Shown here one piece after another: positions 56,701 through 64,000 of a DNA stretch of 64,000 nt. Source of the stretch: Notospermus geniculatus (Eukaryota > Nemertea > Pilidiophora > Heteronemertea > Lineidae). The position numbers and the translations under genes were made by a program. The first letter of the stretch is position 1. Every line of letters begins with the position of its first letter. The notes beneath the pieces are model-generated. The model saw only the letters and a list, made by a program, of their open reading frames with translations. It was not told the origin of the DNA and made no database searches. The stretch is taken from assembly GCA_002633025.1 (NCBI GenBank), contig NMRB01000931.1, positions 176,308 to 240,307 on the forward strand. Direction: 5' to 3'.

Positions 56701-59700
56701 AAGTTTTAAGATTAAAGTTTACATTTATAGTCTGATATCAACTACGGTAGAGGTGACATCCGACTTTACACTTAACCCAAGTCTATCCTGAAACGTTTCA
56801 GTATAACTCAGATGAGCTACTCATTCAGCGCTACAATCTGAGCATTTCCGACTAGTACCGGTACCCATTTTTCACCTGGGTGGAGAGAGGCCAGTGAGGC
56901 AAAGAGACTTCCCCAAAGTGTCGTGCCACACTGGGATTCGAACCTGGGACCAGGGATCACACTGCCCACTTTCCAACTTGCTAATGGTTACTAGCCCTCC
57001 AATTTGACAATTTTTTTTTTGGGGGGGGGGCTGGCTAAAAAATTGGCTAACTCAGTGTATGAACCTGCAACATGGCACCCTGAGTTCATATCCAAGGTAT
57101 TTTTGACTGGAGAACTTATTATTTGGCTAACCCAAATCCAATTTGGCTAAAGTTTTGGCAAAAAGATATTTTGAGCTAGCTCCACACTATTGGACCCTCC
57201 CAGTTCTAACGAAGACTTAGAACTGGGAAGCTAGATATACCTACATGTAACGCTGTATGTTTTTCTGCTTGACCTCATTGTCCAAGCGGAGGTTGTAGCC
57301 TCACAATAGTACTCAGCCTGGTTGTCTTCTTTAGCCATCACCCTCTCTTGACCTTGAGTGACCTCCACTGGTGTACCTCCTGACCTCTTGAAGTAGATCT
57401 TCAGGGTCGGGGTGGGGCGGCCTCCTGTTGCTGTACATGTGAATTTGTCCGTCTCTCCAACATGTGACGATGGCTTCCCGGATGATACAACGACCGCGTC
57501 CGCTTATCTGTCAAAATAAGCAACATTTTTCATTGAATCACGGGACGGGGATTGCCTTTAGCTTCTACTGCGATGCTTAAAGCCAGGCGTACATGTACAT
57601 CCGCTTGCGACTGGAAGCAACTGATCTGAGCAGTTGATGGTGATGTACGCGCTGCCCGCACATCGTAAATTCAGCAACTCAGTAAAACTAGGAGGATCCA
57701 ATCAGTCGTCATGTCCTGACCACATAATATCACAGCAAATGAACGAAACTGGGCACAGCTAGTCGCTAGAAAGTTGAACAGATGCAACTCGCGGTGACCG
57801 GCAAAATCTCACTTCCATCGAATCACAATGGTGCGTACATCGACTGTTTCTGGCGACTGATCAGTCCAGTTCCAAGTAGATCATCCAGTCGCCAGTAGCT
57901 CAGTGGTGACTAGTTGAATCCAGATCGTCACAAGTGCGATGTATGGCTGGGTTAAAGCCACACTGTATTCAATTCAGAAAGTGTTTACGTTCTCCTACAT
58001 TAGTGCAGTGTAAAATGTTCCGTGCTCTACCTGAATACATTACACGGTTAGAAATTATTGTAAAAATTATACAGAAATTGCCTGCAGCCGAGTCACTAGA
58101 ACTTTCTGTTTATGTTTTCCTGTATTGGTTGGGCTCAGTTGGACTTTCCATAATGATGATTTCTGAGAGCAGTATGAAAATATAATTTGGTCAGCCTCCA
58201 GTCAAGTCTCTGTTAACATTTCTTTGAGTCTGTAATTTTGCAGATCCAGTCGCTGAGACTTTGCTGCAGCAATTTTCTATAAAATCCTCTGTTATTTCTA
58301 ACAGTGTAGAGCCCATCCTGCAGTTTTTTAAGTGTACTGAATACTAGGCCTTGATTCTTTGAAGTACCGATACGTATCAGGCAGGCATTTTGGGGACCTT
58401 CACGAGGCTATGAGACCTCTACCTACATTCTCCTAACACTTTCAAAATACCGTAAAATTCAGTACAGAGGGGCTTTAATCTGTGTCTGTAATATACCTAC
58501 AGTAAACTGTGAGTGTCTTATCACTACTGGTCGCAGACCCTCCTGCATTTCTTGCCACACATTTATAGACCCCACCACTCTCCTTCTTCACGAGGAAGTC
58601 ATAACTTGAAGATGTCGTCAGCTTGGTATTATCCTTGTACCAGTCATATGTATCACCAGGTAGTGAGGCCACACACTTCAGGTTCAGCTGTCTTCCAACC
58701 AACACTGGTCCAGAAGGAAATCCAGTGATCTGAGGTTTACCTGGTGGGACTGAAAGTAAAAACAACCAAGCTACCTACTACGTCTTAAAGCAAATGGCTC
58801 GCGGGGTTTGTTTACATTTTTGGTGGTACCTCCCATAGTGAGTGAATCTAGCCGCCAGGCAAAGCCGTGCTCCAATCGTATGCCAAACTGTGCAAACATG
58901 CGAACGTAAACACTGGGGACGAGGTTCCATTAAAAACTTGTTAAAATGGGTTAGTAATGTTTTCAAATTCAGTCAGTCAAAATGTACATTTTGTGCAATT
59001 CACATTGATTTTGAAGCGGCAGATTTTGTAGAATACGCCTCCGAAGTTTGGCTGTCTAATGCATTTCCCATTTAAACTAAAATCCTTCTGTCGCCTTTTT
59101 CTCAAAATGATGCTTGATATTGAGGACCAACTGTCATGGCGCCCCAACTGAATGTAAACAAACACCGCGAGCCATTTGCTTTAAGCCGCTCTCACATGTG
59201 CGACAATTTGCGTGCAATTGTATTTTTCTACGTTACGCAAACAATCGTAGAATATTTGCCGCAGACGTATCGCAGAATTGTCGTAAACTTAACGATAATC
59301 AGCGTTTTTTGGCGTTCACTTGCGGTTGTTTGCGACAACCTACGATTATAGCTGCGACAATCTTGCGACAATACGGGTTTTTTGTCTGCAGCCTCTTCAG
59401 TCGACACCGACAATTTGGGGTTATAAACGATTTTATTGCGACATTGTGCGATATTTTGCGACAATCTGCGGTTGCTTTGCGATAAGTTGCGACAAGGTTA
59501 AATTTTTTGAACATGTCCAAAATTTCACGATTATACACGATTGCCTGCAATATTATCGCAAGGTCTGCGATAGTTTGCGTTAATTTGCGTCAGTAACCTG
59601 CGATTGTTTATCGCAATTAAACGCAGGCCAACTGTCGCACGTGTGAGAGTGGCTTTAAGGTGAATGAATCTCTGAAAGGTACAAAAGTTCTACTCGCCCC

Positions 59701-62700
59701 TGTCAAAATGCAAAATAAGTTTCATCCGGGAAGGACGGGTCTTACATCTGCCAGTGAATTATAGGCAGAATGTGAGACCAAGGTGGGACGGCTACCGATG
59801 TGACATTGCACGTCGGCCATCGCAGAGACGATGTCTCGACGGCTTCAAAATGAAAGAAAATGAAGTTTGACTGTCTGACTCGAGGACTGAGGTTCCACAA
59901 ACGCAGAGTTTCAGTAAAGATTGCTTGTGTGTATTCTAGGTATCTGACGGCGAGTTAGAAAAACTTGGTAACGGTTCTGCTTTTTTCGAAATTGGGGTAC
60001 AGTTCGGCGTAACAAAGAGCACCAAGTTCGTCGGTTCGGCGGGTTCGGCAATTCGGAATTTGGCAACGAAGGCTGATTTGGGATCAGTATTTTCGGGGAA
60101 GGTGTGTGGCCAGTCAAAGGTGTATCTTGCACCAAATCCGTTGCGATATGACCTTTGACCTTGATCCTGTGACCTTGAATACATGCATTGAGTTGCTCTT
60201 GTTTAATTTGGAATTTTTGCTTCCAATATCTGATTTGGATTAAAACAAAAGGGTAAATACCTTGGACTACTATCTTGACTGGATTGCTTTCACAGGTTAG
60301 ACCTACATCCTGACATATCCAATAACCAAAATCTGAAGTCTGAGCATTAGTAACTTGAATGTTGAAGGTTCTTGATGTGGAGCTTGGCTTACTGCAACTA
60401 CTCCAGCTGTAGCGTGAGATGGTTGGAGTGCGACATCCGAGGCTGTTCGCTCTTGCGATCTCACTAGCACCAGATGATGCATCGCTCCTTTTCGTCCACG
60501 TCACAGTGAACCCACTTGGACTCGGGATGTAACAGTTGACGGTGAATGTGCTTCCATCGGCAGGTTTTGATGATGAGACACTGACGGTGTACAGAGAACC
60601 TGAAATAGATATGACAAACTCAATCTGAAATTCACTTAAGACAGCCTTGATAAACACGTAAAAAAGCGACTCTCTCAACCGTTTTGTTATCATAGGTATA
60701 AATGATCATTTTGTGGGATCTTATTCACGAAGCTGTCATAACTTAACGGAGTGTGTAAACTATTGTCCATTTGTAGCCAACCTATTGTTCACTTATCAGC
60801 GTGACAAAAGGCCTGTGTACCCTTAAACTACGAGAGCTTTGCAAGCGAAATACTACTAGTCAAATTATGATTAACATTGGACTTACATGGTTTATAAACA
60901 TACAGATCTCCCCATTTACTGTCACTTGGTCCCGCAGAATTAGTCGCTCGGCACTTGTACTTTCCACTTACAATCTCTGCCACACGACCCTGGTGAAACA
61001 CACGCTTTTCCGTCACTGGATTAAAGATATACTTCTGGCTTGTACCAATGGGTCCTTTACTCTCCCAGGTCTCTACACCCGTACTGTCGTCCCTTGAATA
61101 CTTATACCATTTGTATGTGATAGTTCCCGCCCCAGGTTGGTATGCATCACAGACGAGTTCACGATATGATCCGACGGCAGCAGGTTCAAAACCCGACAAC
61201 ACGGGAGTTTTTGGTGGAACTGAAAGGAAAATGGTTACTTAAATATACCTTCATGAACATGAACATGGCTGATATTCATAAAAGCTAGCAAATGCCTTTA
61301 CTTCAAACAAAAAGGTGACCAGAATTTACCTTGTTTAGGACACTTATGAATGAATAGAGATACTGTATCACAAACACAAATCGCGAAATTCATCATGTTT
61401 GCAAAATTTCGGGAAATTCATCATGGTTGCAACAGAGATAGAACGCTTATTGCACGCATGAATCCCTCTCGTGGCCTTTGTATGCCCCCTGACCTGGAGG
61501 CCGCCGGGGGCATTATGAAATTTTTAGTGAGGGTTTAAAGGGGAAGATTACTTTCGATGACCAGCACCAACGCCCATCCAAGATGGCAGCGATGGTGGCC
61601 ATCTTGAACTCGGATTCCGTCAATAAACTTGAGAACATTTGATCAACCAGAAATTTTGATGAGGGTTTGTCCCTATAAGGGGGAAGGTTCCTCTCAATGA
61701 CCAGCACCACCACCCATCCAAGATGGCGGCTATAGCGGTTTCCATCAAATATCTTCAGAACGCTTTGAGTGATCAACCTGAAAGGTCATGGGGGTTTAAG
61801 ATCAAATTCCCCATTTGGGATCCCTGTCAAGTTATGTTTCTGAAACTTGGAGGGATGAATGAAGGGCAATAGACATTATTTTTGATGACATAAATGACTA
61901 ATTAGCTCTTTTGTTTTAGTATGATTTTCTTCATTAGGTTTTGTCCGCGCAGGCAAGGGTCAACATATGGCTTTTTCATAGAAAAACCTGGAATATACAC
62001 AAAATCCAACCCACTCTACAAGCCCATGATAAAAAAAACAATTCTGTTCCAAGATATCATTGTCAAAAATGACCAGAAAGTCAAAATGAAAATGTCTTAA
62101 GCGACCCTCTGAGCCAAGATAAAAATAGGCCTGGGGCATTATGCCTAAAAACCACAACCCAGACCAAATGAATAGGGTCTAGTCCATTATTCTTGAGGGT
62201 GGACTGGATACCATTCAATGCCAGTCAATCAAACATGAATTCACAATCACATTGATGTGGTACCTGGATAATAATAGCCATTCAGAATGAAGAATAGGGC
62301 ATAAAAGCATACAATGAAAGCCTTCCCCCCTCTTCAAGAATAGTTCAGCCCAATCCATATCAATTTCGGGACTATTGGCCCTTATGTCAAAGATGTCAAG
62401 TCTAGTCAAAACAGTGATTATTACAGGTCTGAGTGTTAAGCAAAACACAACTTAAGGAAAAGTGAGTTATCAAATGAAGCATTTTTTAGGACTTTACCAA
62501 TGAAAATCAAATGTTTTTCTTTTTGATATATGTAGCAGACAGTCAACGCTAATAGGAGGTGAAAAAATCAGCCCACAAAATGGCCAGATTCTAGGAGTAA
62601 TTTGGCCTCAAAGATAAAACAAAAGAGCTAATTAGTCATTTATGTTATCAAAAATAATGTCTATTGCCCTTCATTCATCCCTCCAAGTTTCAGAAACATA

Positions 62701-63235
62701 ACTTGACAGGGATCCCAAATGGGGAATTTGATCTTAAACCCCCATGACCTTTATTGTGAGAGTCTGTCGCTATGAGGGGAAGGTTGCTTTCGATGGCAAG
62801 CCCTGCCGCACATCCAAGATGGCGGCCCTAGTGGCCATCTTGAATTCGATTTCCATCAAATATCTAATGAGAATGCTTTGAGTGATTGCCCTGAAATTTT
62901 TGTGGATTGTTTGTCTCTATGAAGGGAATGTTCCCTTTGATGACCACAACACGTCCAAGGTGGCAGATGTGATGCTATGATTCACAATTTAGGCGACAGA
63001 CGGTGTTGGAAAGCAGCTTTTGATGCTTGGTAGAAGATAGAACCTGTATGTAAGTTTCAAAGTTTGTTTGGAACTCGGAATGCCTGCCAAGGATATGATA
63101 TCAAACACGCACTAAAGAAGACAGAGTTGAGCAGTGAAACAAGAAGAAAGGAGACTTACCAAGAAGATGGACATGGGACACTAACGTCATGAATGTCACC
63201 AAAAAATATATCCCCAATGGCCACACGTCTGCCAT
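44693..63235 (-). CDS. Multi-Ig transmembrane receptor with tyrosine-motif cytoplasmic tail (complete gene, 16 exons)
   Basis: Coding exons in order: 63235-63160, 61219-60887, 60599-60261, 58749-58501, 57502-57245, 56633-56304, 55939-55634, 53640-53329, 51887-51582, 51336-51073, 50920-50627, 48333-47890, 47029-46937, 46532-46431, 45623-45565, 44773-44693. Each has AG acceptor and GT donor. Introns 1-14 are all phase 1, the last is phase 0, and the total is 3846 nt (1281 residues plus stop). Order: signal peptide, ten Ig-type domains, a membrane-proximal beta-rich domain, a glycine run, one transmembrane helix, and a tail of about 118 residues with seven tyrosines. Predicted cell-surface adhesion or immune-type receptor, broadly like CD22/Siglec, nephrin or CEACAM architecture; I cannot assign orthology. 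Symmetric 1-1 exons mean any Ig exon can be skipped or duplicated without frameshift. Introns are packed with palindromic elements. Exon model is inference from splice sites; no transcript was seen. Confidence 0.9.
44848..45255. mobile_element. TTAA-flanked MITE, copy 1, with inner hairpin, in last Ig intron
   Basis: TTAA then AGCCCCTCTGTATTCAATTT; right end CAGTGGGGCT then TTAA. The inner hairpin 45010-45146 (GAATGGGTCATATGAATAAA) belongs to a family also at 25658-25795. Confidence 0.7.
45565..45623 (-). CDS. Ig receptor exon 15: tail exon with ITIM-consensus SPYAQL
   Basis: 59 nt, phase 1 in and phase 0 out, acceptor CCTTTTAG, donor GTAAGC. It encodes DYAEPYDLKE then SPYAQLNIT. SPYAQL fits the ITIM consensus S/I/V/L-x-Y-x-x-I/V/L. 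The switch to phase 0 is matched exactly by exon 16. Confidence 0.85.
45905..46302. mobile_element. Long hairpin in the intron between tail exons 14 and 15
   Basis: Arms of about 190 bp (GGCCATATAGATTTTAAGGA and complement) around a central region near 46095. Confidence 0.7.
46431..46532 (-). CDS. Ig receptor exon 14: tail exon with YINV
   Basis: 34 codons, phase 1-1, strong acceptor TTTCTTGCAG, donor GTACGT. The end reads GNKEPVYINVTSADK. The P-x-Y-x-N-hydrophobic pattern repeats that of exon 13 (PMYANI and PVYINV), suggesting duplicated docking sites. Confidence 0.83.
46937..47029 (-). CDS. Ig receptor exon 13: tail exon with YANI and NPAF
   Basis: 31 codons, phase 1-1, pyrimidine-rich acceptor CCTTTTAG, donor GTAGGT. 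It encodes a lysine- and serine-rich linker then MEPMYANINPAFE. YxN is the known Grb2 SH2-binding pattern, and NPxF resembles endocytic signals. It is joined in frame to exon 12 through a glycine codon. Confidence 0.85.
47355..47849. mobile_element. Tc1/mariner-like MITE in the intron after the TM exon
   Basis: Ends CACTGGTGAACAGAAATATT and complement (47825-47849); left flank TA. Interior arms share CACTTGCCAAGGTAAAAATG. Confidence 0.6.
47890..48333 (-). CDS. Ig receptor exon 12: membrane-proximal domain, glycine run and transmembrane helix
   Basis: 148 codons, phase 1-1, acceptor TTGCAG, donor GTAATG. The extracellular part (about 105 residues) is beta-rich with a cysteine pair and an NQT glycosylation site. 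Then six glycines, then a helix around GMIVGIVIMILVVEAVIVA with a glutamate inside it, then HRRN stop-transfer. If the donor is not used, translation ends five residues later (GNDE then stop), which would give a tailless isoform. Confidence 0.9.
48423..49863. mobile_element. MITE TGCCCGGTTGTTCAG, copy carrying a nested element
   Basis: Same family as 20541-21014. Interrupted after AATAGGCG by 48714-49679. Flanked by TAA on both sides. Confidence 0.72.
48714..49679. mobile_element. Nested element GGGGAGACCGGGGCACATTG
   Basis: 966 bp, inverted ends GGGGAGACCGGGGCACATTG and complement, TA on both sides (48712-48713, 49680-49681). GGGGCACATTGARCCA words are repeated inside. No transposase seen. 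Confidence 0.78.
49992..50420. mobile_element. Long hairpin before Ig exon 11 donor
   Basis: Arms of about 200 bp built from repeated CATCCAACA/TGTTGGATG words (for example GGCCTCATCCAACAAGATC and complement). Confidence 0.7.
50522..50557. other. Assembly gap, 36 N, after a C homopolymer
   Basis: N run directly after about ten C, inside the intron following Ig exon 11. Frames crossing it are unreliable. Confidence 0.98.
50627..50920 (-). CDS. Ig receptor exon 11: Ig-like domain 10 without canonical cysteines
   Basis: 98 codons, phase 1-1, acceptor TTTTCAG, donor GTGCGT. The pattern NVSWLDQYN ... LNDYGEYSAKVMNDVG is Ig-like, but the B-strand position (FVLRVIA) and the F-strand position (YSAKV) both lack cysteine. 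The long ORF beyond the donor runs into an assembly gap and is intron. Confidence 0.85.
51073..51336 (-). CDS. Ig receptor exon 10: Ig domain 9
   Basis: 88 codons, phase 1-1, acceptor TTTCAG, donor GTAAGT. Core: LTLTCEAS, YSWYYNNKE, GPYHCRVVN. Confidence 0.92.
51582..51887 (-). CDS. Ig receptor exon 9: Ig domain 8 (duplicate of exon 7)
   Basis: 102 codons, same length, splice sites and phase as exon 7. Visible residue differences include K for E in SATxLKM, P for Q in NNQxIT, G for D in QASxGG and H for Y near the end (ITVHC). Confidence 0.92.
51968..52343. mobile_element. Foldback with GTCGTCCTG module and 9-bp target duplication
   Basis: Ends GCTGAAAGGTTAAATGTCGT and complement; flanked by GATACAGAC at 51959-51967 and 52344-52352. 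Arms hold CCCAGGATCTCAATCTTCAC and complement. Lies between Ig exon 9 and the dead exon copy. Confidence 0.8.
52683..52710 (-). pseudogene. Relic 3' end of an exon-8-like Ig exon
   Basis: The last about 22 coding bases and the GTAAGT donor match the end of exon 8 at 53323-53350 (GAACGTTCACCGTT on the + strand). Flanking intron words (TTTGACAC then CGGTCATCT) are also shared at 52433-52450 and 53250-53268. The rest of the exon is missing, cut off by the tRNA-like piece at 52711, so this is a dead copy. Confidence 0.7.
52711..52761 (-). repeat. tRNA-like 5' half (SINE fragment) joined to a dead exon
   Basis: Minus strand reads GGAGTAGCGTGGTCTAGTGG then TTAGCGAGACGGACTCCTGA, which looks like an acceptor-stem strand, A-box/D-arm and anticodon arm. 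No T-arm or B box follows; the sequence switches directly into the exon-8-like relic. Confidence 0.6.
52812..53195. mobile_element. Palindromic element iterating CGTATAC-type words
   Basis: Ends CACAGGGAAATTGACGTACA and complement. A segment 52913-52999 is the inverse of 31255-31341, so part of another repeat is nested here. Confidence 0.6.
53329..53640 (-). CDS. Ig receptor exon 8: Ig domain 7
   Basis: 104 codons, phase 1-1, acceptor CCTTCAG, donor GTAAGT. Cysteines are in KTITCHTT and QYICTFTY; the core tryptophan position reads VSVSVKKK, so it is not conserved. A dead partial copy of its 3' end lies at 52683-52710. Confidence 0.88.
53703..54302. mobile_element. 600-bp element in Ig intron 7
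   Basis: Ends TGAGCCCCTCAGTACAATAG and complement, continuing TGGTCTAACTCCACTT; the TAGACCAC words recur inside. Confidence 0.7.
54360..54820. mobile_element. MITE with TAGCTGTGGTTACAC ends
   Basis: TAGCTGTGGTTACACTAC at left, TAGGTGTAACCACGGCTA at right; interior CCCCGGGGATTTT words. Related to 4131-4522. Confidence 0.6.
54866..55475. mobile_element. Nested pair: outer GATCACAACTGACATC element with inner TAA-flanked MITE
   Basis: Outer ends GATCACAACTGACATC and GATGTCAACTGTGATC with TTACGC words. The inner element spans about 55061-55305 with ends AGCCTAGTTTATACTTCGAC and complement, flanked by TAA (PIF/Harbinger-like). A remnant outer end recurs at 56075-56125 near exon 7. Confidence 0.65.
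55634..55939 (-). CDS. Ig receptor exon 7: Ig domain 6 (near-identical to exon 9)
   Basis: 102 codons, phase 1-1, acceptor TCTTCAG, donor GTAAGT. Core: VSIKCETD, ISWYRN, AKYECKIND. By eye it differs from exon 9 at about four residues, indicating a recent exon duplication or gene conversion. Confidence 0.92.
56304..56633 (-). CDS. Ig receptor exon 6: Ig domain 5
   Basis: 110 codons, phase 1-1, acceptor TTCCAG, donor GTGAGC. Core residues: KTFRCETD, MKWYWN, VTVRCRSIYG. Confidence 0.9.
56910..56998 (-). repeat. tRNA-derived SINE head in Ig intron 5
   Basis: Minus strand: TAGCAAGTTGG (A-box-like), then CCCAGGTTCGAATCCCAG (B box with T-arm). Confidence 0.55.
57245..57502 (-). CDS. Ig receptor exon 5: Ig domain 4 (no ATG in its first half)
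   Basis: 86 codons, phase 1-1, donor GTAGGT. Recognised by translating the region: DKFTCTAT for the B strand, LKIYFKR where the core tryptophan is replaced, AEYYCEATT for the F strand. An in-frame TAA lies just upstream, so the acceptor must be GATAAG at 57503-57504; the nearer CAG would put the domain out of frame. Confidence 0.85.
57952..58478. mobile_element. TTAA-flanked MITE, copy 2, in Ig intron 4
   Basis: TTAA then AGCCACACTGTATTCAATTC; right CAGAGGGGCT then TTAA. Its right 110 bp closely match 45150-45255 (GCATTTTGGGGACCTTCAC). Confidence 0.7.
58501..58749 (-). CDS. Ig receptor exon 4: Ig domain 3
   Basis: 83 codons, phase 1-1, acceptor TTTCAG, donor GTAGGT. Compact I-set-like domain: LNLKCVAS, YDWYKD, GVYKCVARN. 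A TTAA-flanked repeat ends only about 22 bp beyond its donor. Confidence 0.92.
58783..59184. mobile_element. Hairpin-ended element in Ig intron 3
   Basis: Ends AAAGCAAATGGCTCGCGGGG and complement; the 3' end adjoins the next element. Confidence 0.6.
59181..59658. mobile_element. TTAA-type element iterating TTGCGACAA
   Basis: TTAAGCCGCTCTCAC plus GTGCGACA at left, TGTCGCACGTGTGAGAGTGG plus CTTTAA at right. GCGACAAT or its complement occurs about a dozen times inside. Confidence 0.68.
60261..60599 (-). CDS. Ig receptor exon 3: Ig domain 2, extra cysteines
   Basis: 113 codons, phase 1-1, acceptor ATTTCAG, donor GTATTT. The Ig core is FTVNCYI, VTWTKR, YWICQD. Three further cysteines (SLGCR, SSCSK, LTCES) suggest additional disulfides. 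The following ORF tail is intron. Confidence 0.88.
60887..61219 (-). CDS. Ig receptor exon 2: Ig domain 1
   Basis: 111 codons, phase 1 in and out, acceptor TTTCAG and donor GTAAGT. A canonical Ig fold pattern is visible: B-strand cysteine in ELVCDAY, core tryptophan in YKWYK, F-strand SGKYKCRATN. The stretch between C and F strands is long (EKRVFHQGRVAE). Confidence 0.9.
61546..62990. mobile_element. Composite element in Ig intron 1
   Basis: Arms 61784-61917 and 62617-62750 are 134-bp near-complements. Outside them CATCCAAGATGGCRGC...GGCCATCTTGAA units recur near 61550, 61690, 62785 and 62935. The ORFs here are repeat artefacts. Confidence 0.65.
63160..63235 (-). CDS. Ig receptor exon 1: start codon and signal peptide
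   Basis: ATG at 63235 with A at -3 and G at +4. It encodes MADVWPLGIYFLVTFMTL followed by VSHVHLL, a typical signal peptide with a hydrophobic core. It ends with donor GTAAGT, leaving one base (phase 1), which joins the next exon to continue as VPPKTP. The exon is 76 nt. A longer ORF reads in from upstream, but the core and the Kozak context favour this internal ATG. Confidence 0.86.
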
Positions 63236-63389
63236 AGTTCTGCCTGTTTTGATGTTGATATGGCCAGGATAGATTGGATATTGGTCATATGTAGTTATTG
63301 TATACTTTACTGAATGCAAAAGAAATGGCAAGTGAAGTGTACACAACACGTCCGAGAATAGGACGTTCCAGAAAATGGTCGCCATCTGC

Positions 63390-63763
63390 CTAGACTAGTA
63401 CCTGGTCCTACCGATGGTGTCGCTTTTGAATGGTAGGACCAGTCTTGGCCGCCATTTGTGGAGGAATTCTGACAGTGACGTCACTTGAAAATGTTATGTA
63501 AATTATGTAAATTTATTCAATTTTCAATACGGCTGACGTACCAGAATGCAGATAGAAGGTGACCGACCTTTGACCCAGGAAATTCACCAATCACGCCGGG
63601 GGTTTTCCATGTTAAAAATAGAAAATCTATCAACCTAATAGTTCACATATACTTACCACCTGCGCCAGCACCTACCAATCAGAAGCACGAAGGCGGTAGG
63701 CAGGCCCGGCCCTAACATATGCAAAAGCCCGATGTAAAATAGTTAGGATCGGGTACCAGTCTA
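63390..63763 (-). promoter_or_regulatory. Promoter-like repeat upstream of the Ig receptor gene (copy 2)
   Basis: A 374-bp repeat ending about 154 bp upstream of the exon 1 ATG. It holds TGACGTCA (CRE) at 63476-63483, two CCAAT-type boxes, and AAATGGCGGCC (YY1/TISU-like). Its ends are imperfect inverted repeats around CTAGACTGGTACC. The related copy at 38329-38947 lies in the same orientation relative to the gene at 39056. Promoter function is inference. Confidence 0.5.
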
Positions 63764-64000
63764 CCATCTGCCAGGAGGGGTGGCGATAAGAAAGTACCTA
63801 CTTGGTTTACCGAAATTCAGTGTTCCATATTACAAACGTTGTCCAGAAGTTTCACCGAAAGATGATTACCCATTTCCTTGGTTACAACTGGTTTACGGCA
63901 TGGCTAGCCTTTTAGTTATCTTCGAGAGAAATTCGGAGAGGAAATTCGGAGTCCTTGCGTCTTCATGGCGGCGGAATGGCAAAATGCGCCTGCGCAAAGG

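Noticed and set aside
59911-60260. Extension of the Ig domain 2 frame beyond exon 3
   Set aside because: A donor at 60260 fits the phase 1 pattern and the rest is low-similarity intron sequence.
61513-61776. Protein from the intron 1 repeat
   Set aside because: Frame is made of the CATCCAAGATGGC repeat and is repeated nearby with different reading frames.

Overview
ORGANISM. The window is eukaryotic nuclear DNA from a draft assembly: it has GT/AG introns, short exons, N gaps, tRNA-derived SINE pieces and very many palindromic DNA elements. Multi-exon immunoglobulin-superfamily and guanylate-binding-protein genes, PAN-like exons and frequent TAGGCCTA and ACATGTAC words suggest an invertebrate deuterostome. 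Amphioxus is my first guess, but a hemichordate or echinoderm is not excluded. LAYOUT. 1-8.2 kb: the 3' part of a + strand guanylate-binding-protein-like gene (four exons at 3194-8144) ending in a CAAX box, with introns full of nested palindromes. 8.2-11.6 kb: a local duplication whose two copies carry different transposon insertions. 11.6-37.7 kb: mostly foldback elements and minisatellites, with isolated candidate exons (PAN-like at 14.3 and 35.3 kb, a possible TGF-beta-propeptide-like exon at 21.0 kb, a cysteine-rich secreted-peptide candidate at 24.2 kb). 38-42 kb: two long + strand reading frames of unknown function behind a promoter-like repeat. 44.7-63.2 kb: one complete minus-strand gene that I assembled from 16 exons (signal peptide, ten Ig-type exons, membrane-proximal domain plus transmembrane helix, three internal tail exons and a terminal tail exon). 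All joins keep frame and give a predicted 1281-residue receptor. MAIN RESULT. The receptor tail carries repeated tyrosine motifs: two YxN sites, one ITIM-consensus site, and an ITAM-like pair split across the last two coding exons. None of the tail exons is a conventional ATG-started ORF; they were found by splice sites and phase. Upstream of its first exon lies a roughly 370-bp repeat with CRE and CCAAT motifs. The same repeat, in the same orientation relative to transcription, precedes the unknown gene at 39 kb. The mobile-element layer is also informative: several insertions have their empty site elsewhere in the same window, one foldback family sits at GTAC in both copies, and at least five foldback elements are flanked by 9-bp direct repeats. 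The GBP-like gene and the receptor are both of families linked to immunity in vertebrates, but I see no sequence evidence that they act together.
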